A stretch of DNA of 64,000 nt from Streptosporangium sp. NBC_01495 (GCF_036250735.1 NZ_CP109430.1:10540001-10604000), one strand, 5' to 3'; counted from the first letter of the stretch, positions 8,926 through 17,821 are shown. A program made the numbers and translations. The notes: generated from the letters alone by a model not told the origin.

Positions 8926-10167
8926 TCAGGCCGCGGAGACGGACGGCAGCGGGAAGACCATCTTCCCGCCCCCCGCCAGGAACTCCCGCTCCCGCTCGAC
9001 GAACCCGTCGCGGTGCACCCACGGGAGCACCAGCAGCTGGTCGGGGCGGCGCGCCTTGGCCTCCTCCTCGGAGACGATGGGGATGCCGGTCCCCGGCGTG
9101 AAGCAGCCGTGCTTGCCCGGACTGACCTCGCCGATGCACGGCAGGTCCCCGGAGTCGATCCCGCAGTACTGGAGAACCACGTTGCCCTTGGTCGACGCCC
9201 CGTACCCCAGGGTCAGCTTGCCGGCCGCCCGCGAGTCGTCGAGGAACGCGCGCAGCTCGTCGCGGTGCTCGCGGACGCGGCGGGCGAAGGTCTCGTACGG
9301 GGCCACGGTGTTCAGTTCGAGGTCGGCCTCCCGGCGGCGCATCCGGTCGATCGAGGCGGCGTCGACCTTGTGCCGGGCAGGGTCCCTGACCAGGGTGAGG
9401 CACAGGCTGCCGCCGTTGGCGTCGGTGTGCTCGGCGGACGTCAGGGTGAGACCGACGCGTTCGGCCATCCACTCGATCTGGCCCAGCGCGTAGTACTCGA
9501 GGTGCTCCTGGCACACCGCGTCGTAGGCCAGCGACCCGAGCATGGAGGCCAGGTCGCTCATCTCGACCATCCACACGCCGTCGTCGGTGAGGATGTCGCG
9601 CACGTCGGCCATGAACCCGACCGGATCGGGCAGGTCGTAGAACATCGCGATCGAGGTGACGATCTTGGCCTTGCGGTCGCCGTACCGCTCGGCGAAGACC
9701 GCCTTCGAGAAGAAGTCCGGGATCAGGTCGATGTGGCCGGGGTAGTACCCGCGCCACTTCTCGCCGGTGGGGTCGATGCCCACCAGGGTGGGACCGTCGG
9801 CCGGGTAGCCCCGCAGCAGGGTGGAGTCGTTGCTGCCGATGTCGAGGACCAGGTCGCCGCTGCCGAGGTCGACCATGCCGGTGAGCCTCGCGACCTTGCC
9901 GTGCAAATGATTGATCATGTACGGCCGGATGCCCGAGCGGTACCCGTAGTTGTCGCCGTACATGAGGGAGAGGTCGGCGGTGTGCCGCAGCTGCACCAGC
10001 CCGCAGCCGTCCGGGGAGCACCTGACGAGCTCCAGCGGGGCGGTCGGCACGATCTGGTCGAGGCTGCCGGGGAAAACGCCGGTCAGCGCCTGGGTGCCCA
10101 GGTCGAGTACCGGCAGCAGGGTGCGGTTGCCGCAGATGCGGCACTCGGTGCACTCGGTGATCTTCAT
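8926..10167 (-). CDS. NDP-sugar C-methyltransferase (TylC3/NovU type)
   Basis: The 413-residue SAM enzyme has the N-terminal zinc-binding pattern CxxCxxC (Cys6, Cys9, Cys12) with a further Cys in the CSPDGCGL segment, a SAM motif VLDIGSND, and the C-terminal domain typical of sugar C-methyltransferases. It should methylate C3 (or C5) of a keto-sugar nucleotide, producing a branched sugar. The ATG has a GGGAAGG site. It is the first gene of a minus-strand pair with the oxidoreductase. Branched aminosugars are known in several enediynes. Confidence 0.9.
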   Translation of the reverse strand: MKITECTECRICGNRTLLPVLDLGTQALTGVFPGSLDQIVPTAPLELVRCSPDGCGLVQLRHTADLSLMYGDNYGYRSGIRPYMINHLHGKVARLTGMVDLGSGDLVLDIGSNDSTLLRGYPADGPTLVGIDPTGEKWRGYYPGHIDLIPDFFSKAVFAERYGDRKAKIVTSIAMFYDLPDPVGFMADVRDILTDDGVWMVEMSDLASMLGSLAYDAVCQEHLEYYALGQIEWMAERVGLTLTSAEHTDANGGSLCLTLVRDPARHKVDAASIDRMRRREADLELNTVAPYETFARRVREHRDELRAFLDDSRAAGKLTLGYGASTKGNVVLQYCGIDSGDLPCIGEVSPGKHGCFTPGTGIPIVSEEEAKARRPDQLLVLPWVHRDGFVEREREFLAGGGKMVFPLPSVSAA

Positions 10168-10601
10168 ACGCCTTCCCCTCGGTTGTCGTTCGGGTCGGGC
10201 GTGGGGTGCGGAGCCCCGCGTCCCCGGGAATCCGGCGGCGCACGCCCGCCGGCCACCGCCCGCGTCGGTGGACGCCTCCCCGGCCGGCGTGACGCGCCGT
10301 CAGGACCCTGCGGAAGGCGGATCCACACGCGCCACCCAGTGTGCCGCCGGGCCCCGCCGCGAACGTCTTCCAAATTGCCCACCTGCCCCCGCGGCCGCCC
10401 GGGGGTGATCGGCCGGAGGCCGTCTCCATTTCGGAAACGCGCACGACGGAAGAACCCCGCAATTCTCTTCGGAGCTATCCTCGTAGGAACTTTCGCCAGA
10501 TAGATCATCAGAGATGGAAGTTTCAGGTCGAATGGTGGATGGTCTGACGTTACGCGGACCGGCGCGCATTCCGGCCGCCGAGATTCGAACGGAGCCGTCC
10601 C

Positions 10602-10694
10602 ATGCGCCGAATTCGCATTTCCAAGTCCAAGTCGAAGAGCACGAACACGCCCCCTGACCTGCGCACTCCGTCGGGCCGCCGACTGCCCTACTAG
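10602..10694 (+). CDS. Possible 30-residue basic peptide
   Basis: A short reading frame runs from ATG 10602 to TAG 10694 in the otherwise empty 730-bp divergent gap 10168-10897. The peptide is very basic at the N-terminus (MRRIRISKSKSKS), then has TPPDLRTPSG and ends RRLPY. A GGAG lies seven bases before the ATG. It has no Cys and no recognised family, and no RiPP-modifying enzyme is adjacent. It could be a regulator or leader peptide, or chance. The remainder of the gap shows no gene I can support. Confidence 0.3.
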   Translation: MRRIRISKSKSKSTNTPPDLRTPSGRRLPY

Positions 10695-10897
10695 GAGGCC
10701 GTCCGAGCCCCACCGGCCGTTCGCCTCGCATTCCGTCCCCGCGGACCGTCCCGAAAAGATCGCCGATATCGCCGTCGCCCGACGCGGCCCCTCGGTGTGG
10801 CGCCACCCCGGCGATCGGGTGATTTCCGGCCGAACTCAGCAATATCGAAGATGCGTCGCGCGAGCCGTCACAGGACCCTGGTCCCGGGAGGTTCGCG

Positions 10898-11452
10898 ATG
10901 ACCACACAAACAACGACGTCACGCGGCTGGCTGACGGCGCTCAACACCCGGCACCACAGGACGGCACTCAACATCTACCTCGCGTTGGTGGTGGCGCACT
11001 GGGCCGAGCACATCTTCCAGGCGATCCAGATCTACGTACTGGGCTGGCCGCTGAAGGAGGCGCGCGGGGTCCTCGGCGTGCCCTTCCCCTGGCTCGTCAC
11101 CTCCGAGTGGATGCACTACGGCTACGCGCTGCTGATGCTGATCGGCCTGATCGTGCTGAGGCCCGGGTTCGTCGGCAGGTCCCGCGTGTGGTGGAACATC
11201 TCGCTGGGTATCCAGATCTGGCACCATCTGGAGCATCTGCTGCTGCTCATCCAGGCGCTCGCCGGCGCCAACCTGCTCGGCAGGCCGGTCCCGACGAGCA
11301 TCATCCAGCTTCTCGTGCCGCGAGTGGAGCTACACCTGTTCTACAACGCCATCGTTTTCGCGCCCATGGTCGTGGCGATGGTCCTGCACCGGCGGGCCCG
11401 TCAGGACGAGCGCGTCCGCATGCGCTGCACCTGCGCGCCGTCCCCCGCCTGA
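10898..11452 (+). CDS. Membrane protein with paired HxxEH motifs
   Basis: The 184-residue protein has about four hydrophobic segments. Two of them carry a near-identical pattern: HWAEH at residues 34-38 and HHLEH at 109-113. Further His are at 73, 146 and 164. Such paired His/Glu sets inside helices suggest a bound metal or heme, but no family is recognised. It is translationally coupled to the next gene through TGATGA. The pair faces the hydrolase/PPTase operon, so the two may act together in a membrane redox or export step of the pathway. Function unknown. Confidence 0.75.
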   Translation: MTTQTTTSRGWLTALNTRHHRTALNIYLALVVAHWAEHIFQAIQIYVLGWPLKEARGVLGVPFPWLVTSEWMHYGYALLMLIGLIVLRPGFVGRSRVWWNISLGIQIWHHLEHLLLLIQALAGANLLGRPVPTSIIQLLVPRVELHLFYNAIVFAPMVVAMVLHRRARQDERVRMRCTCAPSPA

Positions 11453-11952
11453 TGACCGCGCGCGGGGGGCGCTCGCCCGCCTTCACCGTGGTGCTGACCC
11501 TCTTCGCCGGCCTTCTCGTCTACCTGGCCGTTCCCAACATGGGCACGGTCATCCGTGCCGCGCGAGCCGACGGGACGCCCGGCGTGTTCGTCCCGCGCGA
11601 GCTGTTCTGCGTGCAGCACCCGGGACACGAGTCCTGCGTCTGGACGGGAGAGTTCCGCTCGGGTGACGGCATGACCCGCCGGGCCGAGGTCGAGATGTAC
11701 GGCAGCGACCGCGCCTCGCACCGGGAGGGCGAACCGGCACCGGCCGTGGACGTCGGCTCCGCCAGCCGCGTCTACGGCCCGGGAGGGTCGAACGAGTGGG
11801 TGTTCACCGCGCTGCTGCTCGTGGCGGCGCTGGCGATCGTCTGGTTCCTGTACGGCGGGCCGCTGCGCCGGGCGCTCGGTCAGCGGTCCCGCCCGGCGAT
11901 GCGCGCCAGGAGGTCGGCGAGCGGTCCCGGCACCGACACCATGGGCCAGTAA
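11452..11952 (+). CDS. Small two-helix membrane protein, coupled partner
   Basis: The 166-residue protein has an N-terminal hydrophobic helix (TVVLTLFAGLLVYLAV), an extracytoplasmic domain of about 95 residues with two Cys (in LFCVQHPG and ESCVWTG), and a C-terminal helix (FTALLLVAALAIVWF). Its ATG overlaps the stop of the preceding membrane gene, so the two are made together. The extracytoplasmic part shows no known family to me. Its last 73 bp overlap the 3' end of the convergent hydrolase gene. Confidence 0.7.
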   Translation: MTARGGRSPAFTVVLTLFAGLLVYLAVPNMGTVIRAARADGTPGVFVPRELFCVQHPGHESCVWTGEFRSGDGMTRRAEVEMYGSDRASHREGEPAPAVDVGSASRVYGPGGSNEWVFTALLLVAALAIVWFLYGGPLRRALGQRSRPAMRARRSASGPGTDTMGQ

Positions 11953-12605
11953 CCGGCGTCCAGGGTGTGGAAGTCCCAGGTCGGAACCGCCCTCATGGCC
12001 GCGACGTCGGCCGCGACGCAGCCGTTGACGTGGTCCCTGGAACAGACGACATAGCTGGCCCGCTGCCGCGCCAGCGGCCCGTCCAGCACGACGGGCTCCG
12101 CGACGGTGCGGCCGGGGTGGCCGACGAGGCGTTCGGCCAGCCGACGCGCCTGGGTCCGGCTGAGATCCTGCCCGTCGCCCACCACCGTGTGGTCGGGAGC
12201 GGGCCAGCGGCCCCCGTTGGCGTCGATGAGCCGGAGTTCGAGCGCGCGCTGGCGCTCGGGGAAGGCGTGCAGCATGGAGCGCCCGTGGTGGGGCAGGAAC
12301 GCCTCGACGAACACCGTGTGCGCGACGCGGTCACGCGCCCGATCGGCGACGAGACCGGCCACCAGGCCGGAGTAGCTGTGCCCGACGATGACCATCTCGC
12401 GGAGGTCCTCGGCCCGCAGGAGGGCCAGGACGTCGTTCACATGGGTCTCCAGGCCGACACCGGAGACGTCGGCCCGGTCGGTGCACAGCCCGCGCAGCGT
12501 GACGGCCCGAGCCGGGAAGCCGCGCCGGCGCAGGCGCCGCACCACCGGCTCCCAGACCCACGCGCCCGACCAGGCGCCGGGGAGGAGAAGGAGCCCTCTC
12601 TTCAC
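11880..12605 (-). CDS. Alpha/beta-fold hydrolase
   Basis: The 241-residue protein opens KRGLLLLPGAWSGAWVW, the oxyanion-loop region of the family, and has the nucleophile elbow GHSYSG. It resembles the esterase/hydrolase group found in antibiotic clusters and plant-type methylesterases. The start is a GTG only five bases after the stop of the PPTase gene, so they are co-transcribed. The acid residue and final His are not assigned with certainty; the DAGYWPMVS segment lies where the catalytic His normally sits, so the His may be missing. Substrate unknown. Confidence 0.8.
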   Translation of the reverse strand: MKRGLLLLPGAWSGAWVWEPVVRRLRRRGFPARAVTLRGLCTDRADVSGVGLETHVNDVLALLRAEDLREMVIVGHSYSGLVAGLVADRARDRVAHTVFVEAFLPHHGRSMLHAFPERQRALELRLIDANGGRWPAPDHTVVGDGQDLSRTQARRLAERLVGHPGRTVAEPVVLDGPLARQRASYVVCSRDHVNGCVAADVAAMRAVPTWDFHTLDAGYWPMVSVPGPLADLLARIAGRDR

Positions 12606-12610
12606 GACGA

Positions 12611-13366
12611 CTACCCTCGCACGACCGGCGCCGGGGCGGCAGCGGGAACGGCCGCCACACGGGACTCCACGACCCTGACCGCCGGACCGGTGGAGATCAC
12701 CGCCAGCGCGGCCACGTAGCCGCGGCCGGGCTCCAGGGACCGGAGCCGCACGTGGCCGGGAGGGATGTCGAGCGGCCAGCCGAGCAGCTCGGGATCGTCC
12801 GCGGGACCGCTGACCTCCACCCTGCCCGGCGGGAGGCGCAGCCCGTGCCCGGTCGCCTTGAGGGCCGCCTCCTTGCGTACCCAGACCTTGGCGAAGGCCT
12901 CGTACCTCTCCTCCGGCGGCAGCGCCTCCACCGCGGACCGCTCGTGCTCCGTGAGGACGGACCACGCCGGGCCGTCCACCGGCGAGGCCGGCACGGCCTC
13001 CACGTCCACGCCGAGCGGCCCCTCGGCGGTCAGGGCCACCGCGACCCGGTCGCCCGAGTGCGACACCGAGACGTGGAGCGGCGGGCCGTCCGCCCTGATC
13101 CGCGGTTTGCCGTGATACCGGGTGCAGTCGGGACAGGACCTGTCCACCACGACGTCCCCGGGACCGATCCCGAGCCGGGCGGCGACCACGGTGCGAAGCA
13201 GCCAGGACCCGGTGAGAAAGCGGCGGCGGTCGGGCTCGCGGCGGAACAGCGCCGCCCTTTCCAGCTCGCGCTCGCCGAGCACCCGGACCAGGCTCTCGAC
13301 CGGCCGGTCCCACGGGGCGGCCCACCACACGTGGCACTCGCCGGCGGCCAGGACGGCATCGATCAT
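12611..13366 (-). CDS. Sfp-type 4'-phosphopantetheinyl transferase
   Basis: The 251-residue enzyme moves phosphopantetheine from CoA to a carrier-protein serine. The motifs are intact: SVSHSGD, LGVDVEAV with both acidic metal ligands, and AKVWVRKEAALKATG. The ATG has an AAAGGAGA site. Because the built-in transferase domain of the cluster's PKSE lacks these residues, this protein is the likely activator of the PKSE carrier domain. It is followed after five bases by the hydrolase and preceded by a 372-bp gap with a hairpin. Confidence 0.93.
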   Translation of the reverse strand: MIDAVLAAGECHVWWAAPWDRPVESLVRVLGERELERAALFRREPDRRRFLTGSWLLRTVVAARLGIGPGDVVVDRSCPDCTRYHGKPRIRADGPPLHVSVSHSGDRVAVALTAEGPLGVDVEAVPASPVDGPAWSVLTEHERSAVEALPPEERYEAFAKVWVRKEAALKATGHGLRLPPGRVEVSGPADDPELLGWPLDIPPGHVRLRSLEPGRGYVAALAVISTGPAVRVVESRVAAVPAAAPAPVVRG

Positions 13367-13738
13367 CGGTTCTCCTTTGGCGGTGTCGAATCCGGCGGTG
13401 TCGAATCCGGATTCCGCGCGGGCCGGGTGCGGCGGGCACCCGCACCGGTGCCGCCGGTGCCGTCGGCGTCGGTGTAGGTGTCGCCGGCGTCGTCGGCAGG
13501 ACCGGGACACGCGGAAACCCCGCAGGAGGCGCCTGCGGGGTTTTTCCTCCTCGGGTTCTGCCGGTTGTCTCCAGTTAATGATCGGTGGCCGTTCCGTGTC
13601 ACCTCCTGCAGTGCTTGACCCGATGACGCGCCCGGCGCGGGGATCCGCCGCGCCGGGCGGGCCATCCGGTGGCGGCGTGCCACGCGAGGGCAGGACCGCT
13701 GTCAACGCGCGATCGGTGCTCGGTACGTGCTCCGCTAC
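13367..13738. other. Spacer between TIGR03084 gene and PPTase
   Basis: No supported gene lies here. It contains a 15-bp direct repeat (ggcggtgtcgaatcc twice, about 13379-13408), a pyrimidine/CGG-rich low-complexity stretch at 13440-13500, the hairpin described separately, and a near-perfect AGGAGG at about 13607 (minus strand) with no good start codon after it. Confidence 0.5.
13515..13545. terminator. Rho-independent hairpin terminator
   Basis: Perfect 12-bp stem (13515-13526 with 13532-13543, loop of five) followed on the plus strand by five T and on the minus strand by three T. On the minus strand it lies after the TIGR03084 gene and before the PPTase, so it may separate two transcripts or attenuate read-through. 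Confidence 0.8.
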
Positions 13739-14542
13739 TCAGCGCGCGATCCGGGCGAACTGTCCGGGTCGCCGACCGGTCCCCGCCGGTCCCCGGTACG
13801 CCTGGGCGATGTCCAGCCAGCGGTCCGCCTCCTCGCCGACGGCCGTCACCGCCACGTCGGCGCGGTGCCGCCGCCGGGTCACCAGGAGGCAGAAGTCCTC
13901 CGCCTGCCCGCGGACCTGCTGGGGGGAGTCCTCGGGCCCGTAGGCCCACAGCTCGCCGGAGGGGCCGGTGATCTCGAAGCGGAACTCGACCGCCGGCGGG
14001 GTCAGCCCGCGCGAGAGGTAGCCGAAGTCACGGGTGAGGACGGCGAACACGACCAGGTGCCTGAGCCGGTCGGTGCGCTTCGGCGTCACCCCCAGCGCGT
14101 CGGCGATGTCCTGCCCGTGTGCGAACTGCTCCATGATCCCGGCGCACGCCAGCACGATCGGCGGCAGCGGATTGACCAGCCACGGCACGGTCTGGCCTGC
14201 GGGCACGGCCGCCAGACCGGCGATCGCCGCCTTGCGCTCGGCCCGCCACTTGGCCAGCAGTTCGTCGGGGGTGTCGTTCGCGTAGGGCTTGAGCGCGGCG
14301 TTCACCGCGCCGTCGAAGTTCTGCTGCGCCCCCGCCGTCATGGCCCGGAACCCCTCGGGATCGGTGGCGGACGTGGCGGCCAGGCGGAAGATGAAGATCA
14401 GGTGGGCGATCTGGTCGGCGATCGTCCAGCCGGTCGCGGGCGTGGGCAGGCGCCACCGCTCGGCGTCCAGGTCCGCCACCATCCGGTCCAGCTGGTCGCC
14501 GTCCGCGGCCAGGTCGTCGAGCACAACCTCAATCTCGGTCAC
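13739..14542 (-). CDS. TIGR03084/DinB-like metal-binding protein
   Basis: The 267-residue protein has the mycothiol-dependent maleylpyruvate isomerase-like N-terminal fold (ATGWTIADQIAHL) and a C-terminal half with the HGQD and FEITGPSGE segments typical of the TIGR03084 group. Members are four-helix proteins that often use mycothiol or bind a metal; the exact reaction is unknown. The GTG start overlaps the AhpD-like gene by 14 bp, implying coupled translation. In the context of GMC and AhpD-like enzymes it may take part in enediyne maturation or thiol protection, but this is inference. Confidence 0.8.
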   Translation of the reverse strand: MTEIEVVLDDLAADGDQLDRMVADLDAERWRLPTPATGWTIADQIAHLIFIFRLAATSATDPEGFRAMTAGAQQNFDGAVNAALKPYANDTPDELLAKWRAERKAAIAGLAAVPAGQTVPWLVNPLPPIVLACAGIMEQFAHGQDIADALGVTPKRTDRLRHLVVFAVLTRDFGYLSRGLTPPAVEFRFEITGPSGELWAYGPEDSPQQVRGQAEDFCLLVTRRRHRADVAVTAVGEEADRWLDIAQAYRGPAGTGRRPGQFARIAR

Positions 14543-15608
14543 GTGTGCGTCCTTCTTTCACTTGGAGATCGGTTCGGTCTGCGACGGCTCGGGCGGACCA
14601 CGTGCCCACCCGGCGGGCGGCCGTCAGGCTCGCCCACGCGGTGACCTCGATGAGCGCGCGCTCGTCGGGTGTCGTGCGAAGGAACTCCGCGACCGCCTCC
14701 CGGTCCACCTGGTAGGAGGCCAGCGCCACCAGCAGGGCGAGGCGGGCGGCCGGGCGGTCCGTCTCGGGCAGCCCGGCGACGGCCCGCGCCGCCCAGCCGC
14801 GGCCGGGACCCGGCGGTTCGCCCTCCCAGGCGGCCACCCGGTCGGCGACCAGCGCGCGGACCCGGTCCGGCAGCGAGCGCCGCCCGCACTCCTCGACCGC
14901 GGCGGCGGCCCTGGCGAACGCCCCGGCCAGGTGGGGAACGTCGGCCGCCCAGGACAGGTCGGCGGGCAGCGGCGCGACGGGCAGCAGGCCGAGCGAGGCC
15001 CCGGGGACGGCGGCCCGCCGCGCGGCCGGCCGCATGAGCACGCCGAACAGCCGCATCGCGGGCCCGCGCGCGCCCCGGGGCAGCTCCGGCGGCAACGGCG
15101 AGTCTCCGAGAAACACGTTGACCATGCGGTTCAGATACTGGAAGGTCACCACAACCGCGACGAGCTCCGTGATCCCGGACACGCCGCTCCCGGCCGGCGG
15201 CTCGTCCCACGCCGTCGCGGCGGACCCGCTCGCCCGCGCCCAGGCGGCCGATGGCGCGAGCCGCGGGTCCCGCGCCGCGCCCAGGCCGCGCAGCGTCGCG
15301 CCGTGCACGTCCACGCAGTACGGGCACGTATTGCCCGCCGACACCTCGGCCGCCACCAGCTCCTTGGCGGCCCGGCCGGCGGTCCCCGGCACGAGCAGCG
15401 ACTCGCGCAGGATGCTCCAGCTCGCCGCGAGGGCGGACGGCGCGGGCGAGTGCAGGATCACGGGCGGGGCGAGCATGCCGAAGTCCCGCGCGGCCTGCGC
15501 GTACACCTCGGCCACCAGGCCGTGCGCGGCGGCGGGCCGCACCGGGGAGACGTGGCGGACCTGGGAGAGCACCCCGGGCGCGGTGATCCGGCTGAGCATC
15601 CTGCTCAT
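14529..15608 (-). CDS. AhpD/carboxymuconolactone decarboxylase-like protein
   Basis: The 359-residue protein has the AhpD redox motif NTCPYCVDVHG (the CxxC with the following His), placed about a third of the way in, and a long extra C-terminal half. AhpD-like proteins act as thiol-disulfide hydroperoxidases. The larger form here is about twice the usual 150-180 residues and may contain two CMD-like domains, only the first with a CxxC. It starts 12 bp after the GMC oxidoreductase with GGGGGAA upstream. A role in handling peroxides or thiols around a reactive product is plausible. Confidence 0.8.
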   Translation of the reverse strand: MSRMLSRITAPGVLSQVRHVSPVRPAAAHGLVAEVYAQAARDFGMLAPPVILHSPAPSALAASWSILRESLLVPGTAGRAAKELVAAEVSAGNTCPYCVDVHGATLRGLGAARDPRLAPSAAWARASGSAATAWDEPPAGSGVSGITELVAVVVTFQYLNRMVNVFLGDSPLPPELPRGARGPAMRLFGVLMRPAARRAAVPGASLGLLPVAPLPADLSWAADVPHLAGAFARAAAAVEECGRRSLPDRVRALVADRVAAWEGEPPGPGRGWAARAVAGLPETDRPAARLALLVALASYQVDREAVAEFLRTTPDERALIEVTAWASLTAARRVGTWSARAVADRTDLQVKEGRTRDRD

Positions 15609-15620
15609 GGCGCGTTCCCC

Positions 15621-17273
15621 CTAGTCCCGCAGCAGGGTGGGCACGAGGGGAGCGGTGGCCCGGCGGCCGGCGGTGGAGCCGTCCGGCGCGGGTGCCCCGT
15701 AGGTGACCCGGACGCCCCGCTCCTGGGCGGCCCGCACGATCCCGGGTACGGCCCGCTCGGCCAGCGCGGAGATGGTCATGGCCGGGTTGACGGTGAGCGC
15801 GCCCGGCACGGCCGAGCCGTCCGTGACGAAGATCCCCGGGTGGCCGCGCAGCTCGTGCAGGTCGTCGAGGGCCGAGGTGTGCGGGTCGTCGCCGATGCGG
15901 CAGGAGGCCAGCGGGTGCACCGTGTACGCGCCGACGAGGTCGTTCGTCCAGGGTGTCACGGTGGCCAGCCCGTCGCGTTCGAGAATGTCCTTGCACTCGG
16001 CGTCCGCCAGCGCCCAGGCGCCCAGCGTGTTGGCGGTCGGCTTGTAGCTGAGCCTGCCGACGCCGAGCATCTGCTGCGAGATCCGGTCGGCGTTGCCGCG
16101 CGCGGGCGGCGGGCCGAACACGCCCTCGTTGTCGTCCTCGATCATCTGGAAGATGATCAGCCAGGACCGCCAGTGCCGCAGCATCTCCTTCTTGTCGAGG
16201 CCGAACCACGTCGGATCGGTCCCGCCGGCCAGCGCGAGGATGGTGCCCAGGCCGGGCGGGAAGTAGAGCTGCTCCAGTGAGTAGCGGGTGTACTCGGGCA
16301 GGGACCCGTCGAGCCGGTCCCAGTTGGCCACGGTCGGGCCCTTGCCGATCTGGTTGGCGGCGTAGGCCAGGCCGTCGCCCCGATCCAGGCCGAGCACCTC
16401 GCGCACCCGGTCCTCGTTGAGCACCGCGGTGTTGAGCCGCTCGCCGTTGCCGGAGAAGTAGCGGCCCACCGCGTGCGGCATCGGCCCGAGCGCGGCCTCG
16501 CTGCGCTGCAGGATGACCGGTGTGGCGGCGCTCCCGGCGGCGAGCACGACCACCTTGGCGTCGATCGACCCCTCGCCCGTCGTCAGCCGGTAGTCCTCGT
16601 CGTGCACGGTCTTGTAGTGCACGCGGTAGCCGCCGTCGCCGGTCCCGGTGATGCTCTGCACCTCGTGCAGCGGCCTGATCTCCGCGCCGTGCGCGACGGC
16701 CGCGGGCAGGTAGTTGAACAGCAGCGACTGCTTGGCGTCGAAGCGGCACCCGGCCATCATCCAGTTGCAGTTGACGCAGGCGGTGGTGTCCACCGCGGCG
16801 GGCACGGGGTTGGCGGTGCGGCCCGCGTGGTGGCAGGCCGCCGCCCACAGGCCGCCGGCGTAGGACACGTCCTCCCAGCCCTGCCGGGTGATGGGGATGG
16901 CCTCGGCCACCCGGTCGTACCAGGGTTCGAGCGTGTCGCGGGTGATCGAGGCCGGCCACATGCGCCGGTGGATGCTGCCGCGCCGCTCGAAGACGAAGCG
17001 GGGCGCGCGCGGCATGGCGGCGAAGTAGACGACGCTGCCGCCGCCCACGCAGTTGCCGCCCAGCACGCTCATCCCGTCGCCCACCACGAAGTCGAAGATG
17101 CGCGTGTAGGAGGAGCCCAGCTTGAAGTCGTGCTCGTACTCGTCGGCGGCGAGGTGCGGGCCGCGTTCGAGCACGACGACCCGCGCGCCGCCGGCGGCCA
17201 GGTGGTAGGCGGGGATCGCGCCGCCGAAGCCGCTGCCGATCACTACGACGTCGGTGTGTTCGACGCTGTTCAC
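15621..17273 (-). CDS. GMC-family FAD oxidoreductase
   Basis: The 550-residue flavoenzyme has the ADP-binding motif GSGFGG at residues 13-18, a central GGNCVGGGS stretch, and the family C-terminal HPLASCRIGDDP and DGSAVPGALTVNPAMTI segments. It is of the cholesterol-oxidase-like branch. The GTG start overlaps the DUF5987 stop as GTGA, so both are translated together. Nine-membered enediyne cassettes contain an oxidoreductase called E9 of similar size and a small unknown partner E8. I suggest, without being able to align them, that this pair corresponds to E9/E8. Confidence 0.88.
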   Translation of the reverse strand: MNSVEHTDVVVIGSGFGGAIPAYHLAAGGARVVVLERGPHLAADEYEHDFKLGSSYTRIFDFVVGDGMSVLGGNCVGGGSVVYFAAMPRAPRFVFERRGSIHRRMWPASITRDTLEPWYDRVAEAIPITRQGWEDVSYAGGLWAAACHHAGRTANPVPAAVDTTACVNCNWMMAGCRFDAKQSLLFNYLPAAVAHGAEIRPLHEVQSITGTGDGGYRVHYKTVHDEDYRLTTGEGSIDAKVVVLAAGSAATPVILQRSEAALGPMPHAVGRYFSGNGERLNTAVLNEDRVREVLGLDRGDGLAYAANQIGKGPTVANWDRLDGSLPEYTRYSLEQLYFPPGLGTILALAGGTDPTWFGLDKKEMLRHWRSWLIIFQMIEDDNEGVFGPPPARGNADRISQQMLGVGRLSYKPTANTLGAWALADAECKDILERDGLATVTPWTNDLVGAYTVHPLASCRIGDDPHTSALDDLHELRGHPGIFVTDGSAVPGALTVNPAMTISALAERAVPGIVRAAQERGVRVTYGAPAPDGSTAGRRATAPLVPTLLRD

Positions 17274-17821
17274 GCGGGGCTCCCTGAGGCTGTGGTGTCG
17301 GGGCGCGGTCGGGCGAGCGGGCGGCCGTAGGACCAGGCGGGAAAGCGCCACAGGCCGTCGGCGTCGGGGCGGGCCAGGCCCATCGCGGTCAGGCCGGGGT
17401 GGCCGGCGGCGACGGCGTCGGCGGTGTGCAGGTGCGCGGCGGAGTCGTAGGCCATGTAGCAGAACAGCGCCAGCAGCACCCACAGCGACTTCTCCGGGTG
17501 GCCGGGCGCGGTCAGCACGCGGACCAGGGCGGTGCGCTCCTCGAACGGCAGGCCGGCGAACGCCGGCACGTCGTCGTCGACGAGCAGCCCGTGCTGGTCG
17601 GCGTGGGCGTGGGCGTGACCGTTCAGCGAGCGGGCGTAGTCGTCCAGGCCGTCGGTGAGGCCGGTGGCGTCCCATTCGAGCAGTTCGACGGCGCCGGCCG
17701 CGACCGCGCCACCGGTCGGGCTCATGCCCGCCACGGCCAGGTCTTGGGGGGAGCGCCTGTTCCCGGGCACGATGGTGTCCGCGAACGCCTCCAGGGTCAC
17801 CCTGCTTGTCTCGTCCAGCAT
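17270..17821 (-). CDS. DUF5987 protein, partner of GMC oxidoreductase
   Basis: The 183-residue protein matches the DUF5987 pattern (LEAFADTIVPG near the N-terminus, FCYMAYDSAAHL near the middle). It resembles the small subunit-3 proteins that accompany GMC dehydrogenases. It overlaps the sigma-factor gene by 25 bp and the GMC gene by 4 bp, strong evidence of a functional unit. It may form a complex with the GMC enzyme. No catalytic residues can be named. Confidence 0.82.
   Translation of the reverse strand: MLDETSRVTLEAFADTIVPGNRRSPQDLAVAGMSPTGGAVAAGAVELLEWDATGLTDGLDDYARSLNGHAHAHADQHGLLVDDDVPAFAGLPFEERTALVRVLTAPGHPEKSLWVLLALFCYMAYDSAAHLHTADAVAAGHPGLTAMGLARPDADGLWRFPAWSYGRPLARPRPDTTASGSPA

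Noticed and set aside
13363..13623. Possible small Cys-containing peptide ending at the PPTase start
   Set aside because: The frame overlaps a perfect terminator hairpin, the AGGAGG has no properly spaced start codon, and the tail is low-complexity.
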